From NCBI GenBank assembly GCA_964586075.1, contig CAZPGZ010000012.1:1-64000 (forward strand): a stretch of DNA of 64,000 nucleotides, written 5' to 3'. A program made the translations under genes and the position numbers. The stretch comes from JBAZLV01 sp964586075. GTDB taxonomy: Bacteria; Nitrospirota; UBA9217. The notes under the pieces are model-generated. The model saw only the letters and a list, made by a program, of their open reading frames with translations. It was not told the origin of the DNA and did not search any database. Below are positions 26,373 through 34,817 of this stretch, piece after piece (position 1 is the first letter of the stretch; every line of letters begins with the position of its first letter).

Positions 26373-26424
26373 GAAGCTCTTGTAAAATCTCTTTAATTTT
26401 GCAACATTTTTTCGGCAGCTCGCG

Positions 26425-27750
26425 CTAATATGCGGCACTATTTTCATAACCCGGGAAATTTTTTCCGTATTCGTTCAGCTTATTTCGTATGGTCCTGACG
26501 CTCACCCCGAGTATTTGTGCCGCTTTTGTCTTGTTGCCGTGAACGTCCTTAAGTGTCTTTAAAATCAATTCTTTTTCCATATCTCTGATTTTCCCGTTGG
26601 CGGTCTGATCCTCCCCTTCCGCAGCATCCACCATGAGATCACACGGTTCGATCAGGTCACCGGTGCAGATCAATACCGCCCGTTGAATAACATTTTCCAA
26701 CTCCCGTACATTACCGCGCCATGACCGTCCTTTCAGGATCGCTGTGGCCTCCTCCGAACATCCCCGGATTTTTTTTCCCGCAGCTGCGGAAAACCGTTCG
26801 ATAAAGCGTGCACTGAGTGAGACAATATCCTCCGGTCTTTCCCGGAGCGGCGGCACTTTCAGGGGAAACACGTTCAACCGGTAAAACAGATCTTCACGAA
26901 AGCGCCCTTCTGCGCATTCCTTGGCAAGGTTTCTGTTTGTTGTCGCCAAAACACGGACATCGACCGGAATCGGTTCTTTCCCACCAACGCGGTCGATCTC
27001 ACGCTCTTGCAAGGCCCTCAGAAGCTTTGCTTGCAGCATCAAGGGAAGTTCTCCTATTTCATCAAGCAGAAGAGTTCCGCCGTCCGCCAGTTCGAATTTG
27101 CCTTTTTTCCTCTCGATCGCGCCGGTGAATGCGCCCTTCTCATGTCCGAAAAGCTCGGACTCAAGCAGATTATCGGGGATCGCCGCGCAATTTACGGCAA
27201 CAAATGGTTTGTCTTTTCTCCGGCTTGTCTGCTGAATGCGCCTCGCAAGCAGTTCCTTCCCCGTACCGCTTTCTCCGTTAATAAGCACTGTGATATCATT
27301 TGCCGCAAGGTTCTCCGCAAGCGCCACAATCCTCTTCATCTCGGGGCTTTCCGCCAGCATGTCCTTTCCCGCGGCAGCACGGCTTATGATGGAATCAAGC
27401 GCTTTTTTCAGCGAATCAAAGGAAAAAGGTTTCATAAGATAATCCGTAGCGCCTTCTTTCATGCTTTCCACTGCGTTTTCGACGGTCCCAAACCCGGTTA
27501 TTACCAGCACCGGCAGATTTCCGATGCGGCGGCGTATTTCCTTCAAAAAAGTGAGGCCGTCCATTTTCGGCATATTCATGTCCGTCACCACCAACTGATA
27601 GCCGGATTGCTGCAGTTTGTTCAGGCCTTCCGCCCCGCCGTCGCACACAACCACCGGAAAACCCATTCGCTGAATGGCCTCTTTCAGTGCTGATCGCATT
27701 TGCGGGTCGTCATCGACGACAAGAATAGGTTTTGTACACGCTGTCTGCAC
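26425..27750 (-). CDS. FlrC/FleR-like sigma-54-dependent response regulator
   Basis: A 441-residue activator; GTG 27750 is chosen because GAAAGGAG is seven bases upstream. Receiver (about 1-125, ILVVDDDPQMRS, VTDMNMPKMDG, LMKPF), AAA+ domain with GESGTGKELLARRI, the sigma-54-contact GAFTGA loop and GTLLLDEIGELP, and a C-terminal Fis-type HTH (NKTKAAQILGVSVRTIRNKL). It follows its kinase gene and precedes flgB. It is the probable switch for sigma-54 flagellar promoters. Confidence 0.95.
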   Translation of the reverse strand: MQTACTKPILVVDDDPQMRSALKEAIQRMGFPVVVCDGGAEGLNKLQQSGYQLVVTDMNMPKMDGLTFLKEIRRRIGNLPVLVITGFGTVENAVESMKEGATDYLMKPFSFDSLKKALDSIISRAAAGKDMLAESPEMKRIVALAENLAANDITVLINGESGTGKELLARRIQQTSRRKDKPFVAVNCAAIPDNLLESELFGHEKGAFTGAIERKKGKFELADGGTLLLDEIGELPLMLQAKLLRALQEREIDRVGGKEPIPVDVRVLATTNRNLAKECAEGRFREDLFYRLNVFPLKVPPLRERPEDIVSLSARFIERFSAAAGKKIRGCSEEATAILKGRSWRGNVRELENVIQRAVLICTGDLIEPCDLMVDAAEGEDQTANGKIRDMEKELILKTLKDVHGNKTKAAQILGVSVRTIRNKLNEYGKNFPGYENSAAY

Positions 27751-27776
27751 GGTAATACTCCTTTCGCTGTCCACAG

Positions 27777-28988
27777 TTAGCCGTGAGTTCCTGATAAAAC
27801 CGGCGCGGACAATTCTGCATGGGCTAAGGTGCTGTCTCCGGTTTCTTCCAAGGGAAACCACAGGCTGAACGTGCTGCCTTTTCCCGTTTCGCTTCGGACC
27901 GTGATAGCTCCCTTGTGTGCTTGCATGATTTTTGATGTAATCGCCAACCCGAGGCCGGTCCCGGAGTCCTTTGTTGTGAAAAATGGATCAAAAATCTTTT
28001 CCACATTCTCGGGTGCAATGCCGCCGCCGTTGTCCGTGATATTTACGGCCACCTGGTTGTTGTTGCTTGCCGTCGTTATTTGAATCACGCCGCCGTCGGG
28101 CATGGCCTGCACCGCATTCATAATAATGTTCATAAACACCTGTTTCAAAAGTTCTGAGTCTCCCATAATGGAGCATGGTGCCGTCGCGCGTTCAATGGTT
28201 ACTCTGCGAGAGTTCAAGAGCGGCGCCAGCATGTTCTGGGACTCCTGCATGACACTCTCCAGTTCGACAGGCCTGAACGATGGTCTTCGGGGGCGCGCAA
28301 ACAACAGCATATTGGTGAGAATCGCATTGAGATTGCTAATCCCGGTTGAAATCCCCTGTGCAAGGTCCCTGTGCTGGGTGCCTACAAGCTCTTTTTCGAG
28401 CATGCTCGCGAATAATTCAATGCTGCAGAGCGGATTCCTGATTTCGTGTACGATCTTAACCGCCATTTCTCCCATGGAAATCAGACGCTGGTTGCGTTCC
28501 TGCTGGACTTCGAGCTCGCGCAGCCTTGTTATGTCCTTGATAAGCACAACACGCCCACGCGACAATCCCGCTGCATCGACGACATTGGAATGAGATACGA
28601 TAACCGTATATTTTTTCCCTTTCACCGTCAGCATGGTCTCCGGCCCTTCATCGGCCAGGGAGAAGTCGAGCGCTGAAAACGATTTCCCGACAGATGTCCC
28701 CGGATCAAGGCCGAGCAGATTCTCCGCGGACCGGTTGAGCATCGTGACCTGGCCGCGGGGATCCACAACAACAATGGCCTCTTCGAGGTTGTAGAGCACG
28801 GCATTCAGATTGTCCTTGCTTTGTTCTGCTTCGGCGAGCGCCCGGTTGAGCTGGTGGTTTTTGTTCTCCAGCTCCTTGGTCAGGTAGGTGATCCGGTCCT
28901 GCAAAAGCCCGTAATAGGACTCAAGACTCTGCGATGCCCGGGTGAAATTATCAAACGCCTGATTCAGTTGTTCCACGTTCATAGCCAT
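27777..28988 (-). CDS. FlrB/FleS-like PAS histidine kinase
   Basis: A 403-residue cytosolic kinase; ATG 28988 overlaps the upstream stop (TAATG) and has GAAAGGA upstream. An N-terminal coiled coil (about 1-60) is followed by a PAS domain (about 62-165), DHp box AVKIVHEIRNPLCSIELF and an intact ATPase (NAVQAMPDGG, DNGGGIAPENV, GTGLGLAI). It phosphorylates, by gene order, the sigma-54 activator at 26425, like FlrB-FlrC or FleS-FleR. The lack of membrane segments suggests it reads an assembly or cytoplasmic signal. Confidence 0.93.
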   Translation of the reverse strand: MAMNVEQLNQAFDNFTRASQSLESYYGLLQDRITYLTKELENKNHQLNRALAEAEQSKDNLNAVLYNLEEAIVVVDPRGQVTMLNRSAENLLGLDPGTSVGKSFSALDFSLADEGPETMLTVKGKKYTVIVSHSNVVDAAGLSRGRVVLIKDITRLRELEVQQERNQRLISMGEMAVKIVHEIRNPLCSIELFASMLEKELVGTQHRDLAQGISTGISNLNAILTNMLLFARPRRPSFRPVELESVMQESQNMLAPLLNSRRVTIERATAPCSIMGDSELLKQVFMNIIMNAVQAMPDGGVIQITTASNNNQVAVNITDNGGGIAPENVEKIFDPFFTTKDSGTGLGLAITSKIMQAHKGAITVRSETGKGSTFSLWFPLEETGDSTLAHAELSAPVLSGTHG

Positions 28989-30802
28989 TATGGTATCCTT
29001 TCGGAAATGGACCTGCCCTGCAGGTCTGCGCCGGCGAGGCGACCCAATGCGCTTTTGACCATCTTGATTTTCGCAAGCGCATCTGATGCCTGCTTTGCCG
29101 GTGCCAGCAGCGAAACTCGGTAGCAGGCCCATTCGATGTCCGCAAGCGCTGCAGAGTTCTGCTTGCTGTCAATCTTGAGCGAAGCAACTGCGGCGTAATG
29201 CCCCAGCGCTTCCTGCTTTTTCCCCTGATCAAACAGAAAATCCGCAAACATAACCTCTGCGGTAGGCGACCACTGATTTTTTGCGAATAAATTATTACAG
29301 AGTACTAATGCCTGTCCTGGATCCGGCAGTGATCGCGCCACGTCAAGCAGCAGTTGAACGTCCGGTTCCTTCATTTCCTTGATGTTCTTCAGGGTTGCAA
29401 GCGTTTCCTGATATGCTCCGTTTACAAACAAGACTCGCGCCTGCGTCCGCAGCGCGTCGTCTTCCGTCGCCAGTTTCCTGCCCCGTTTGGCATATTGCGA
29501 TGCAATTGCGGCCTCGCCGATGTCCGCATAGAAATCAGCCAGGAGAAGCCTGCCTTGTGCCTTTGTTTCTTCCGAGCCGTTTTTTATGAGCCATCTGCAG
29601 ATATCAAGGTAAATTTTGCCCGAGTGCCGGAGCGCGCGTGCGATCTTAACGACTGATTGAGCCCGCGACGGTTCAAGGAGCCAGTGGCCCGCCACACGCC
29701 ATACATTGGCCAGCTCTGTATTGTCTTTGTCTTTCAGCTCGATCAACAGAGACTCGATCTCCTCAAGCGCAGCGGGCACCGGCGTGCGTCTGCAAACCAG
29801 TTCGTTCAAAAATGGAATCGCCGACCCCGGCTTGCCCTGGCTTCTGTACATTTTTGCAAGAAGAAGCAGCGCGGTGTCGTATTCTTTCCCGTACGGATAA
29901 TTCCGGCGTATTTCCAGAAGATTGTCGAGCGCTTCTTCCTGCTTTCCCCAAGCAAGATAGGTCGTTGCCAGATGCAGCAGCGCTTGCTGATGCAATCTCC
30001 GGTCTTTGGTAGTGAGCACTTCGGTGAAATACTTTTCTGCTGCGGGATATTTTTTTTCTTCTTTAGCGATCAGGCCAAGCCCGGCATACGCAGAGAGCTG
30101 TAGCTCAGGATCTTTGATGGAATTCAGATAAATTTTTGCATCCAGTAGTCTGCCCATCTCCCGGAAATTCTCACCGATATTGAAAAGTGCTTCCTGCGAG
30201 GATTCCACAAATTTTTTATCTCTGGCAAGAAGCGACATGTACAGGTCATTGGCTTTTTTATAATTTCCGAGTTTGTGGACCGCATTTGCTTTTCCTAAAA
30301 GCGCCTGGACTGTTTCACCTGCTTTTTCATATGACTCAATTGCCTCATGAAAATTGCCGAGTTGGTACAAAGAATCGGCAAGTCCAAGTTCAGCACGGGG
30401 CACGAATGAGGACTGTGAAAAATTTTTGAGAAAATTCCGGTAGCAAACCGTGGCCTCGGAATAACAGGTCATTTTTTTGTAGGTTTCCGCCCTGTCCAGA
30501 AGCAATCGTTCCTTCTCCGCTGTCGTAGCCGCGTAAATATAAGCGATCCTGAAATGTTCTATGGATTCGGCCGGCTTTTTCATTTGCACAAGCGATTGTG
30601 CGAACAGGCTATGGTATGCAGAAAGTTCACGGCTGGTCGGCTGGTATGCTGACAGGACATCCAGAGCATCTTCCGGCTTATTTGCATTCAACAATATCCG
30701 TGCTTTTTCGATCGGGCTGGTGCCTGTTGCGGAATCATCAGCTAAAACCGCCAAAGGTAGAAGAAGCGCTATGACAATAAACGCTATTCTCATACCTGAC
30801 AT
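28988..30802 (-). CDS. secreted or membrane-anchored TPR-repeat protein
   Basis: A 604-residue protein with an N-terminal signal peptide (MRIAFIVIALLLPLAVLADD, start ATG 30802 or 30793) and a long series of tetratricopeptide-like helices across the rest (for example QLGNFHEAIESYEKA, AAEKYFTEVL, AWGKQEEALDNLLEI, QGKKQEALGHYAAVA). No enzymatic motif. It is translationally coupled to the FlrB-like kinase. It may be a periplasmic scaffold whose state is tied to flagellar assembly, but its function is unknown. Confidence 0.82.
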   Translation of the reverse strand: MSGMRIAFIVIALLLPLAVLADDSATGTSPIEKARILLNANKPEDALDVLSAYQPTSRELSAYHSLFAQSLVQMKKPAESIEHFRIAYIYAATTAEKERLLLDRAETYKKMTCYSEATVCYRNFLKNFSQSSFVPRAELGLADSLYQLGNFHEAIESYEKAGETVQALLGKANAVHKLGNYKKANDLYMSLLARDKKFVESSQEALFNIGENFREMGRLLDAKIYLNSIKDPELQLSAYAGLGLIAKEEKKYPAAEKYFTEVLTTKDRRLHQQALLHLATTYLAWGKQEEALDNLLEIRRNYPYGKEYDTALLLLAKMYRSQGKPGSAIPFLNELVCRRTPVPAALEEIESLLIELKDKDNTELANVWRVAGHWLLEPSRAQSVVKIARALRHSGKIYLDICRWLIKNGSEETKAQGRLLLADFYADIGEAAIASQYAKRGRKLATEDDALRTQARVLFVNGAYQETLATLKNIKEMKEPDVQLLLDVARSLPDPGQALVLCNNLFAKNQWSPTAEVMFADFLFDQGKKQEALGHYAAVASLKIDSKQNSAALADIEWACYRVSLLAPAKQASDALAKIKMVKSALGRLAGADLQGRSISERIP

Positions 30803-30917
30803 AAAGCAACAAGCATGCCCAAACTTAACATTTTGATATATAATGATTTTTTAATAAATTGCGAAGAGAAAATACGTCAGAGAAATGACAGGTGGCAGTG
30901 ATTTGGCGGATATTGCG

Positions 30918-32336
30918 CTATTTAGTTGATTCTATGCCCATTTTTTTCATTTTTTCAAGTAATGTGGTTCTGTTGAGGCCAAGAAATTGTGCCGCTTTGC
31001 TTTTGACCCCTCCTGATTTTGATAAGGCTTTGAGAATCAAGTCTTTTTCCAGATTGCTGACAATTGAGCTGAGATCAACACCGGTTTCGGGAATGTCATT
31101 GGCCGTCTTTTGTGCTGTGGCTGAAATAGACGAGACAGGATCAGCGCTTGGCTGCTGTGCCGGCAGGCAGGCGTAAAATTTTTCGGGGAGATCAGAAACC
31201 TGAATGGTATCGTTGCGTACAAGGATAGTAAGACGCTCTATTAAATTTTCCAGTTCCCGGACGTTCCCGGGCCATTGGTATGACAACAGGCAATGCATGG
31301 CTTCCCGGGAAAATACAAACGGGTTCCGCTTTCTTTTTTTAGCAAACTCGTGGATAAAATGATCAACAAGAAGCGGAATATCTTCAGGCCTGCTCCTGAG
31401 GGGTGGAAGATGGAGCGGAATGACATTCAGTCGGTAGAACAAGTCCTCTCTGAATTTGCCTTCCTGGGTAAGTTTTTCGAGATTTCTATTTGTTGCAGCC
31501 AACACCCGCACATCTACCTTTACGGTTTTCATACCGCCGACGCGCTCAAATTCCCGCTCCTGCAGTACCCGCAGGAGTTTTACCTGGAGCGAAGGATCCA
31601 GCTCTCCCACTTCGTCAAGAAAGATTGTCCCATTCTGCGCCAGCTCAAATCTGCCGATCCGTGTGTTGATCGCGCCGGTGAAAGCACCTTTTTCATGCCC
31701 AAACAGTTCTGATTCAAGAAGATCGCGCGGTATCGCAGCACAATTCAGCGGCACAAACGGCCCCTCTGAGCGGGAGCTGTTGTAATGGATTGTCTTGGCA
31801 ATAAGTTCTTTTCCGGTGCCGCTGTCGCCAAGGATCATGACCGTGCTGTCCGTGTCCGCTATCTGCTCGATCAGCCGGTATACTACCTGCATGCTGGGAG
31901 AGTCCCCGACAATACCCTCAAACTTGTATTTCTTCATAAGCTGCATCTTGAGCATGATGTTTTCTTTCTGCAGCTTTGAGACGTTCAACGCCTTGTTGAT
32001 GACAATCATGATCTCATCGAGGTTGAAGGGTTTTGTGACGTACTCGAAGGCCCCGAGCTTCATCGCTTCTACTGCAGTCTGCACGGTTCCGAAGGCAGTG
32101 ATCACGAGAACGGGTGTTTTGATGTTCAGGGTGGTAATTTCCTTGAGGACTTCAATGCCGTTGATTCCCGGCATAATGAGATCAGTCAGGATAATATCGA
32201 ATGAACTGCTTTTGATGCAATCAATTCCACTCTGCCCGTCTACGGCAAGAGTGACTTCAAAGCCTTTGTTTACCAGAAAAGACTGCAGGACATCGCGGAC
32301 TGTTTCATCATCGTCAATAATAAGGACTCTCTGCAT
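30918..32336 (-). CDS. NtrC-family sigma-54-dependent response regulator
   Basis: A 472-residue activator: receiver (VLIIDDDETVRD, ILTDLIMPGINGIEVL, VTKPFN), AAA+ domain (LGDSGTGKELIAKTI, GAFTGA, GTIFLDEVGELD), and a Fis-type HTH (VKSKAAQFLGLNRTTLLEKM). Its cognate kinase is not adjacent. ATG 32336 has no Shine-Dalgarno and lies immediately after a consensus -10, suggesting a leaderless message. It may be a second activator of the flagellar hierarchy or of the adjacent TPR operon. Confidence 0.95.
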   Translation of the reverse strand: MQRVLIIDDDETVRDVLQSFLVNKGFEVTLAVDGQSGIDCIKSSSFDIILTDLIMPGINGIEVLKEITTLNIKTPVLVITAFGTVQTAVEAMKLGAFEYVTKPFNLDEIMIVINKALNVSKLQKENIMLKMQLMKKYKFEGIVGDSPSMQVVYRLIEQIADTDSTVMILGDSGTGKELIAKTIHYNSSRSEGPFVPLNCAAIPRDLLESELFGHEKGAFTGAINTRIGRFELAQNGTIFLDEVGELDPSLQVKLLRVLQEREFERVGGMKTVKVDVRVLAATNRNLEKLTQEGKFREDLFYRLNVIPLHLPPLRSRPEDIPLLVDHFIHEFAKKRKRNPFVFSREAMHCLLSYQWPGNVRELENLIERLTILVRNDTIQVSDLPEKFYACLPAQQPSADPVSSISATAQKTANDIPETGVDLSSIVSNLEKDLILKALSKSGGVKSKAAQFLGLNRTTLLEKMKKMGIESTK

Positions 32337-32342
32337 GAACGT

Positions 32343-32370
32343 ATTATACAGATTATCGGCGATGTGTCAA
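32343..32370 (-). promoter_or_regulatory. consensus sigma-70 promoter giving an apparently leaderless transcript
   Basis: On the minus strand TTGACA (32365-32370), a 16-base spacer and TATAAT (32343-32348), both perfect. Only six bases separate the -10 from ATG 32336, so initiation at the usual distance would begin on the A of ATG. Confidence 0.8.
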
Positions 32371-32570
32371 TACATTGACGCGAGGTTTTTATATATGCCT
32401 GGTACCGCTTGACGCCAGTGGAAAAAGCAGGAAAAGCTGTTATGTGCGCAAACAGGGAAGCTATCGAACAAGTTTCCTGTATTTGCTAACAGTTGAACAG
32501 GCAAAGGGAAATTGGTTGCATGCCATGTCCTCTGCGCACAGGCATGCAGAGAGCATGCACTTGCACACTC
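32371..32570. other. intergenic region between cheW and the NtrC-type regulator
   Basis: About 200 bases without a supported gene. It holds an imperfect hairpin (ACAGGGAA/TTTCCTGT around 32452-32480), three GCATGC palindromes between about 32517 and 32562, and a CTCTGC/GCAGAG inverted repeat. None is followed by a clear T-run, so I do not call a terminator. Confidence 0.5.
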
Positions 32571-33062
32571 TTATTCGGCCGCCATTTGAGCGGTAATTCC
32601 AAAAACCGCATCGTGCTCTTCCCGGCCAAGAAGTTTGTCCATGTCGAGAATAATGATAAGTCCCTGCTCGAGCTTGGCTATTCCGTATATAAACTCGGCT
32701 TTCACTTCCGACGCCACGGGAGGAGCCGGCATAATCACGCTCTGCGGGATTCTGAGCACCTCCGAAACCGCATCTACCAGAATGCCCATGGTGTGCCCCC
32801 GGACATTCATGATCACGATCTTCGTGTAATCATCGAGTGTTTTTGCTTCAATCCCGAATTTCTTCCGTAAATTCAAGACCGGGATCACTTTCCCTCTGAG
32901 ATTGATCGCTCCTTCAACATACGGAGGAGCATGGGGGATTTTTGCGAAATCCTTGATGTTATTGATCTCCTGCACCTTCAGAATATTCACTCCGTATTTT
33001 TCCGCCGCCAGTTTGAACGTCACGAACTGGAGCATTTCTGTATTCACTGTATCGGTTACCAT
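32571..33062 (-). CDS. cheW: CheW coupling protein (che2)
   Basis: A 163-residue CheW: LQFVTFKLAAEKYGVNILKVQEI, AINLRGKVIPVLNLRKKFGI and MGILVDAVSEVLRI. GAGGAGG precedes ATG 33062. It lies directly downstream of the three tandem MCP genes and probably couples them to CheA2. CheA2 also has the CheW-CheZ fusion protein. Confidence 0.96.
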   Translation of the reverse strand: MVTDTVNTEMLQFVTFKLAAEKYGVNILKVQEINNIKDFAKIPHAPPYVEGAINLRGKVIPVLNLRKKFGIEAKTLDDYTKIVIMNVRGHTMGILVDAVSEVLRIPQSVIMPAPPVASEVKAEFIYGIAKLEQGLIIILDMDKLLGREEHDAVFGITAQMAAE

Positions 33063-33140
33063 AAGACCTCCTCGCGGAACAGCGCGTCAGAACAGCATTG
33101 TCCGGTAGTATATTAGGCATCGCAACGTGCCGATGTTTTT

Positions 33141-34751
33141 TTATACTTTAAACCATGTCGTCATTTCGTGAAGCTTCGCCGTCTGCTGGGCAAGCTCATC
33201 AGAAGACTGTTTAATGCTCACCGTCGAAGCTGCAGCTTGTTTCGTAATGGTTGAAATACTTGTCATATTCTGGGTCACCTGCTCTGATGCCGCGGACTGC
33301 TGTTCAGTCGCCGCAGCTATCCGCTGAACCATGTCCATTGACAAGGATGACACTTGAACAATGGAATCGAGCGACATGCTCGCCTCCTTTGCCTGGTCAA
33401 CCCCTTTCGTCACTTCTTCCGCGCCTTTTCGCATTGCCTCGACGGATTCTGTGGCTGCTTTTTGAATGGCGCTTATCCGGTCTGCAATGTCTTGTGTCGC
33501 CTGTCCGGTCCGTTCTGCAAGCTTTCGCACTTCATCGGCGACCACGGCAAAGCCCCGCCCCTGTTCACCTGCCCGCGCTGCTTCAATGGCCGCGTTCAGC
33601 GCTAGAAGATTGGTCTGGTCCGCAATGCCGTTGATGACCGCCACGATCTCCCCGATCTGGGCCGAACTTTTTCCCAATTCTTCGATTGTTGTCGCCGCAC
33701 CATTCACCGTTTCCGATATTGCCTCCATGCTGTTTGCCGTTGCATCGATGACTGATTTCCCCTGAACGGCCGTGCCGGACGAATTCTTTGCTGCATCTGC
33801 CGCGCTGCTCGCGTTCTTTGCCACATCCATGTTCGTTTGGGAAACTTCCGTCATCGCCGTTACAACCTGGTCCGTTTGCGAATTGAGATCCTGCGTGCCC
33901 TTATAAAGGTCGTCCGCCGTCGATCTCAGTTGCTCCGAGCTGACACTCAGCGTGCCTGCCGTGGAGTTTATCTGAGCAACCATCTCGCGGACACTTTTGA
34001 TCATATGATTAAAGCTGTCAGCTAATTCGCCGATTTCATTTCCTGCTTTTACTTCCACCTGCGTGGTTAGATTACCTTTTGCCAACTCACCGGCTGCGGC
34101 AACAACATGGTCCAGAGGAGCAATAAGACGGCGGGTGACTAAATATGTAAGCGTTCCCACGCCTGCCAGGATGCAAACCGCAATAATTATTATTAAGATC
34201 ACTAACCGGTAGAAGGGAGCAAAATAGTCACTTTCCTTGATACCGACAAAAAGTGCCCCTATTATTTCTCCCTGATCGTTCTTTATGGGATCATATGCAG
34301 TGAAATATTTTGCTCCGAGTACGTCTGCTTCACCACGGTATGACTTTTTTTCCTTAAAAAGCGTTTCATAAGCAGGTCCCTGGAGTTTTGTGCCTGTTGC
34401 ACGTCCGCCTTCAGGTTTCATGATATTTGTCGAAATCCTGACATCTCCCATAAAAATCGTTGCTGCTCCGCCTAAAAGCTTTTTAATCTTGTCCGGAAGT
34501 TCATTGTTATCGTTCAACACATAAGAATCTGCCATTATCCTGCCGTCGGCAATTTGAAAATGTGTGCCTTTATCTTTCAGCAATTCCCAGAAAACTCTTA
34601 GATGATCGTCCTGCGCATCTTTGATCTGAGCCATAAGCGCCTGGTGGAATATCGACAAGCATACAACAGTGATAATACAAAGAGCTGCCCCGACACCGAG
34701 CAGGCTAAAAAGAACAAGCTGTGAACGAATTTTCATGTTGTTGATTCTCAT
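33141..34751 (-). CDS. MCP with single-Cache periplasmic sensor
   Basis: A 536-residue receptor: TM1 (about 12-34), a periplasmic Cache-type domain (about 40-180; MGDVRISTNI, GATGTKLQGPAYETLF-like and YFTAYDPIKNDQGEIIGALFVGI), TM2 (about 185-205), HAMP, and the signalling hairpin IGEIVAVINGIADQTNLLALN...FAVVADEVRKLAERT. Small-molecule ligands are typical for this sensor class. No CheR pentapeptide. It has no domain after the hairpin, unlike the next two receptors. AAAGGA lies before ATG 34751. Confidence 0.94.
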   Translation of the reverse strand: MRINNMKIRSQLVLFSLLGVGAALCIITVVCLSIFHQALMAQIKDAQDDHLRVFWELLKDKGTHFQIADGRIMADSYVLNDNNELPDKIKKLLGGAATIFMGDVRISTNIMKPEGGRATGTKLQGPAYETLFKEKKSYRGEADVLGAKYFTAYDPIKNDQGEIIGALFVGIKESDYFAPFYRLVILIIIIAVCILAGVGTLTYLVTRRLIAPLDHVVAAAGELAKGNLTTQVEVKAGNEIGELADSFNHMIKSVREMVAQINSTAGTLSVSSEQLRSTADDLYKGTQDLNSQTDQVVTAMTEVSQTNMDVAKNASSAADAAKNSSGTAVQGKSVIDATANSMEAISETVNGAATTIEELGKSSAQIGEIVAVINGIADQTNLLALNAAIEAARAGEQGRGFAVVADEVRKLAERTGQATQDIADRISAIQKAATESVEAMRKGAEEVTKGVDQAKEASMSLDSIVQVSSLSMDMVQRIAAATEQQSAASEQVTQNMTSISTITKQAAASTVSIKQSSDELAQQTAKLHEMTTWFKV

Positions 34752-34817
34752 ATAAAAAATCCTTTCTTTTCTAAATCACGCCTTATTGCTCGATCACATT
34801 GAAGGAATAGCAACCTA

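Noticed and set aside
32337..32362. GCCGATAA upstream of the 32336 regulator as a FliA site
   Set aside because: The matching -35 position has no TAAA; the bases belong to the spacer of a perfect TTGACA/TATAAT promoter instead.
32452..32562. inverted repeats and three GCATGC sites as an attachment site or operator array
   Set aside because: Spacing is irregular, GCATGC is common by chance, and there is no integrase or tRNA nearby.
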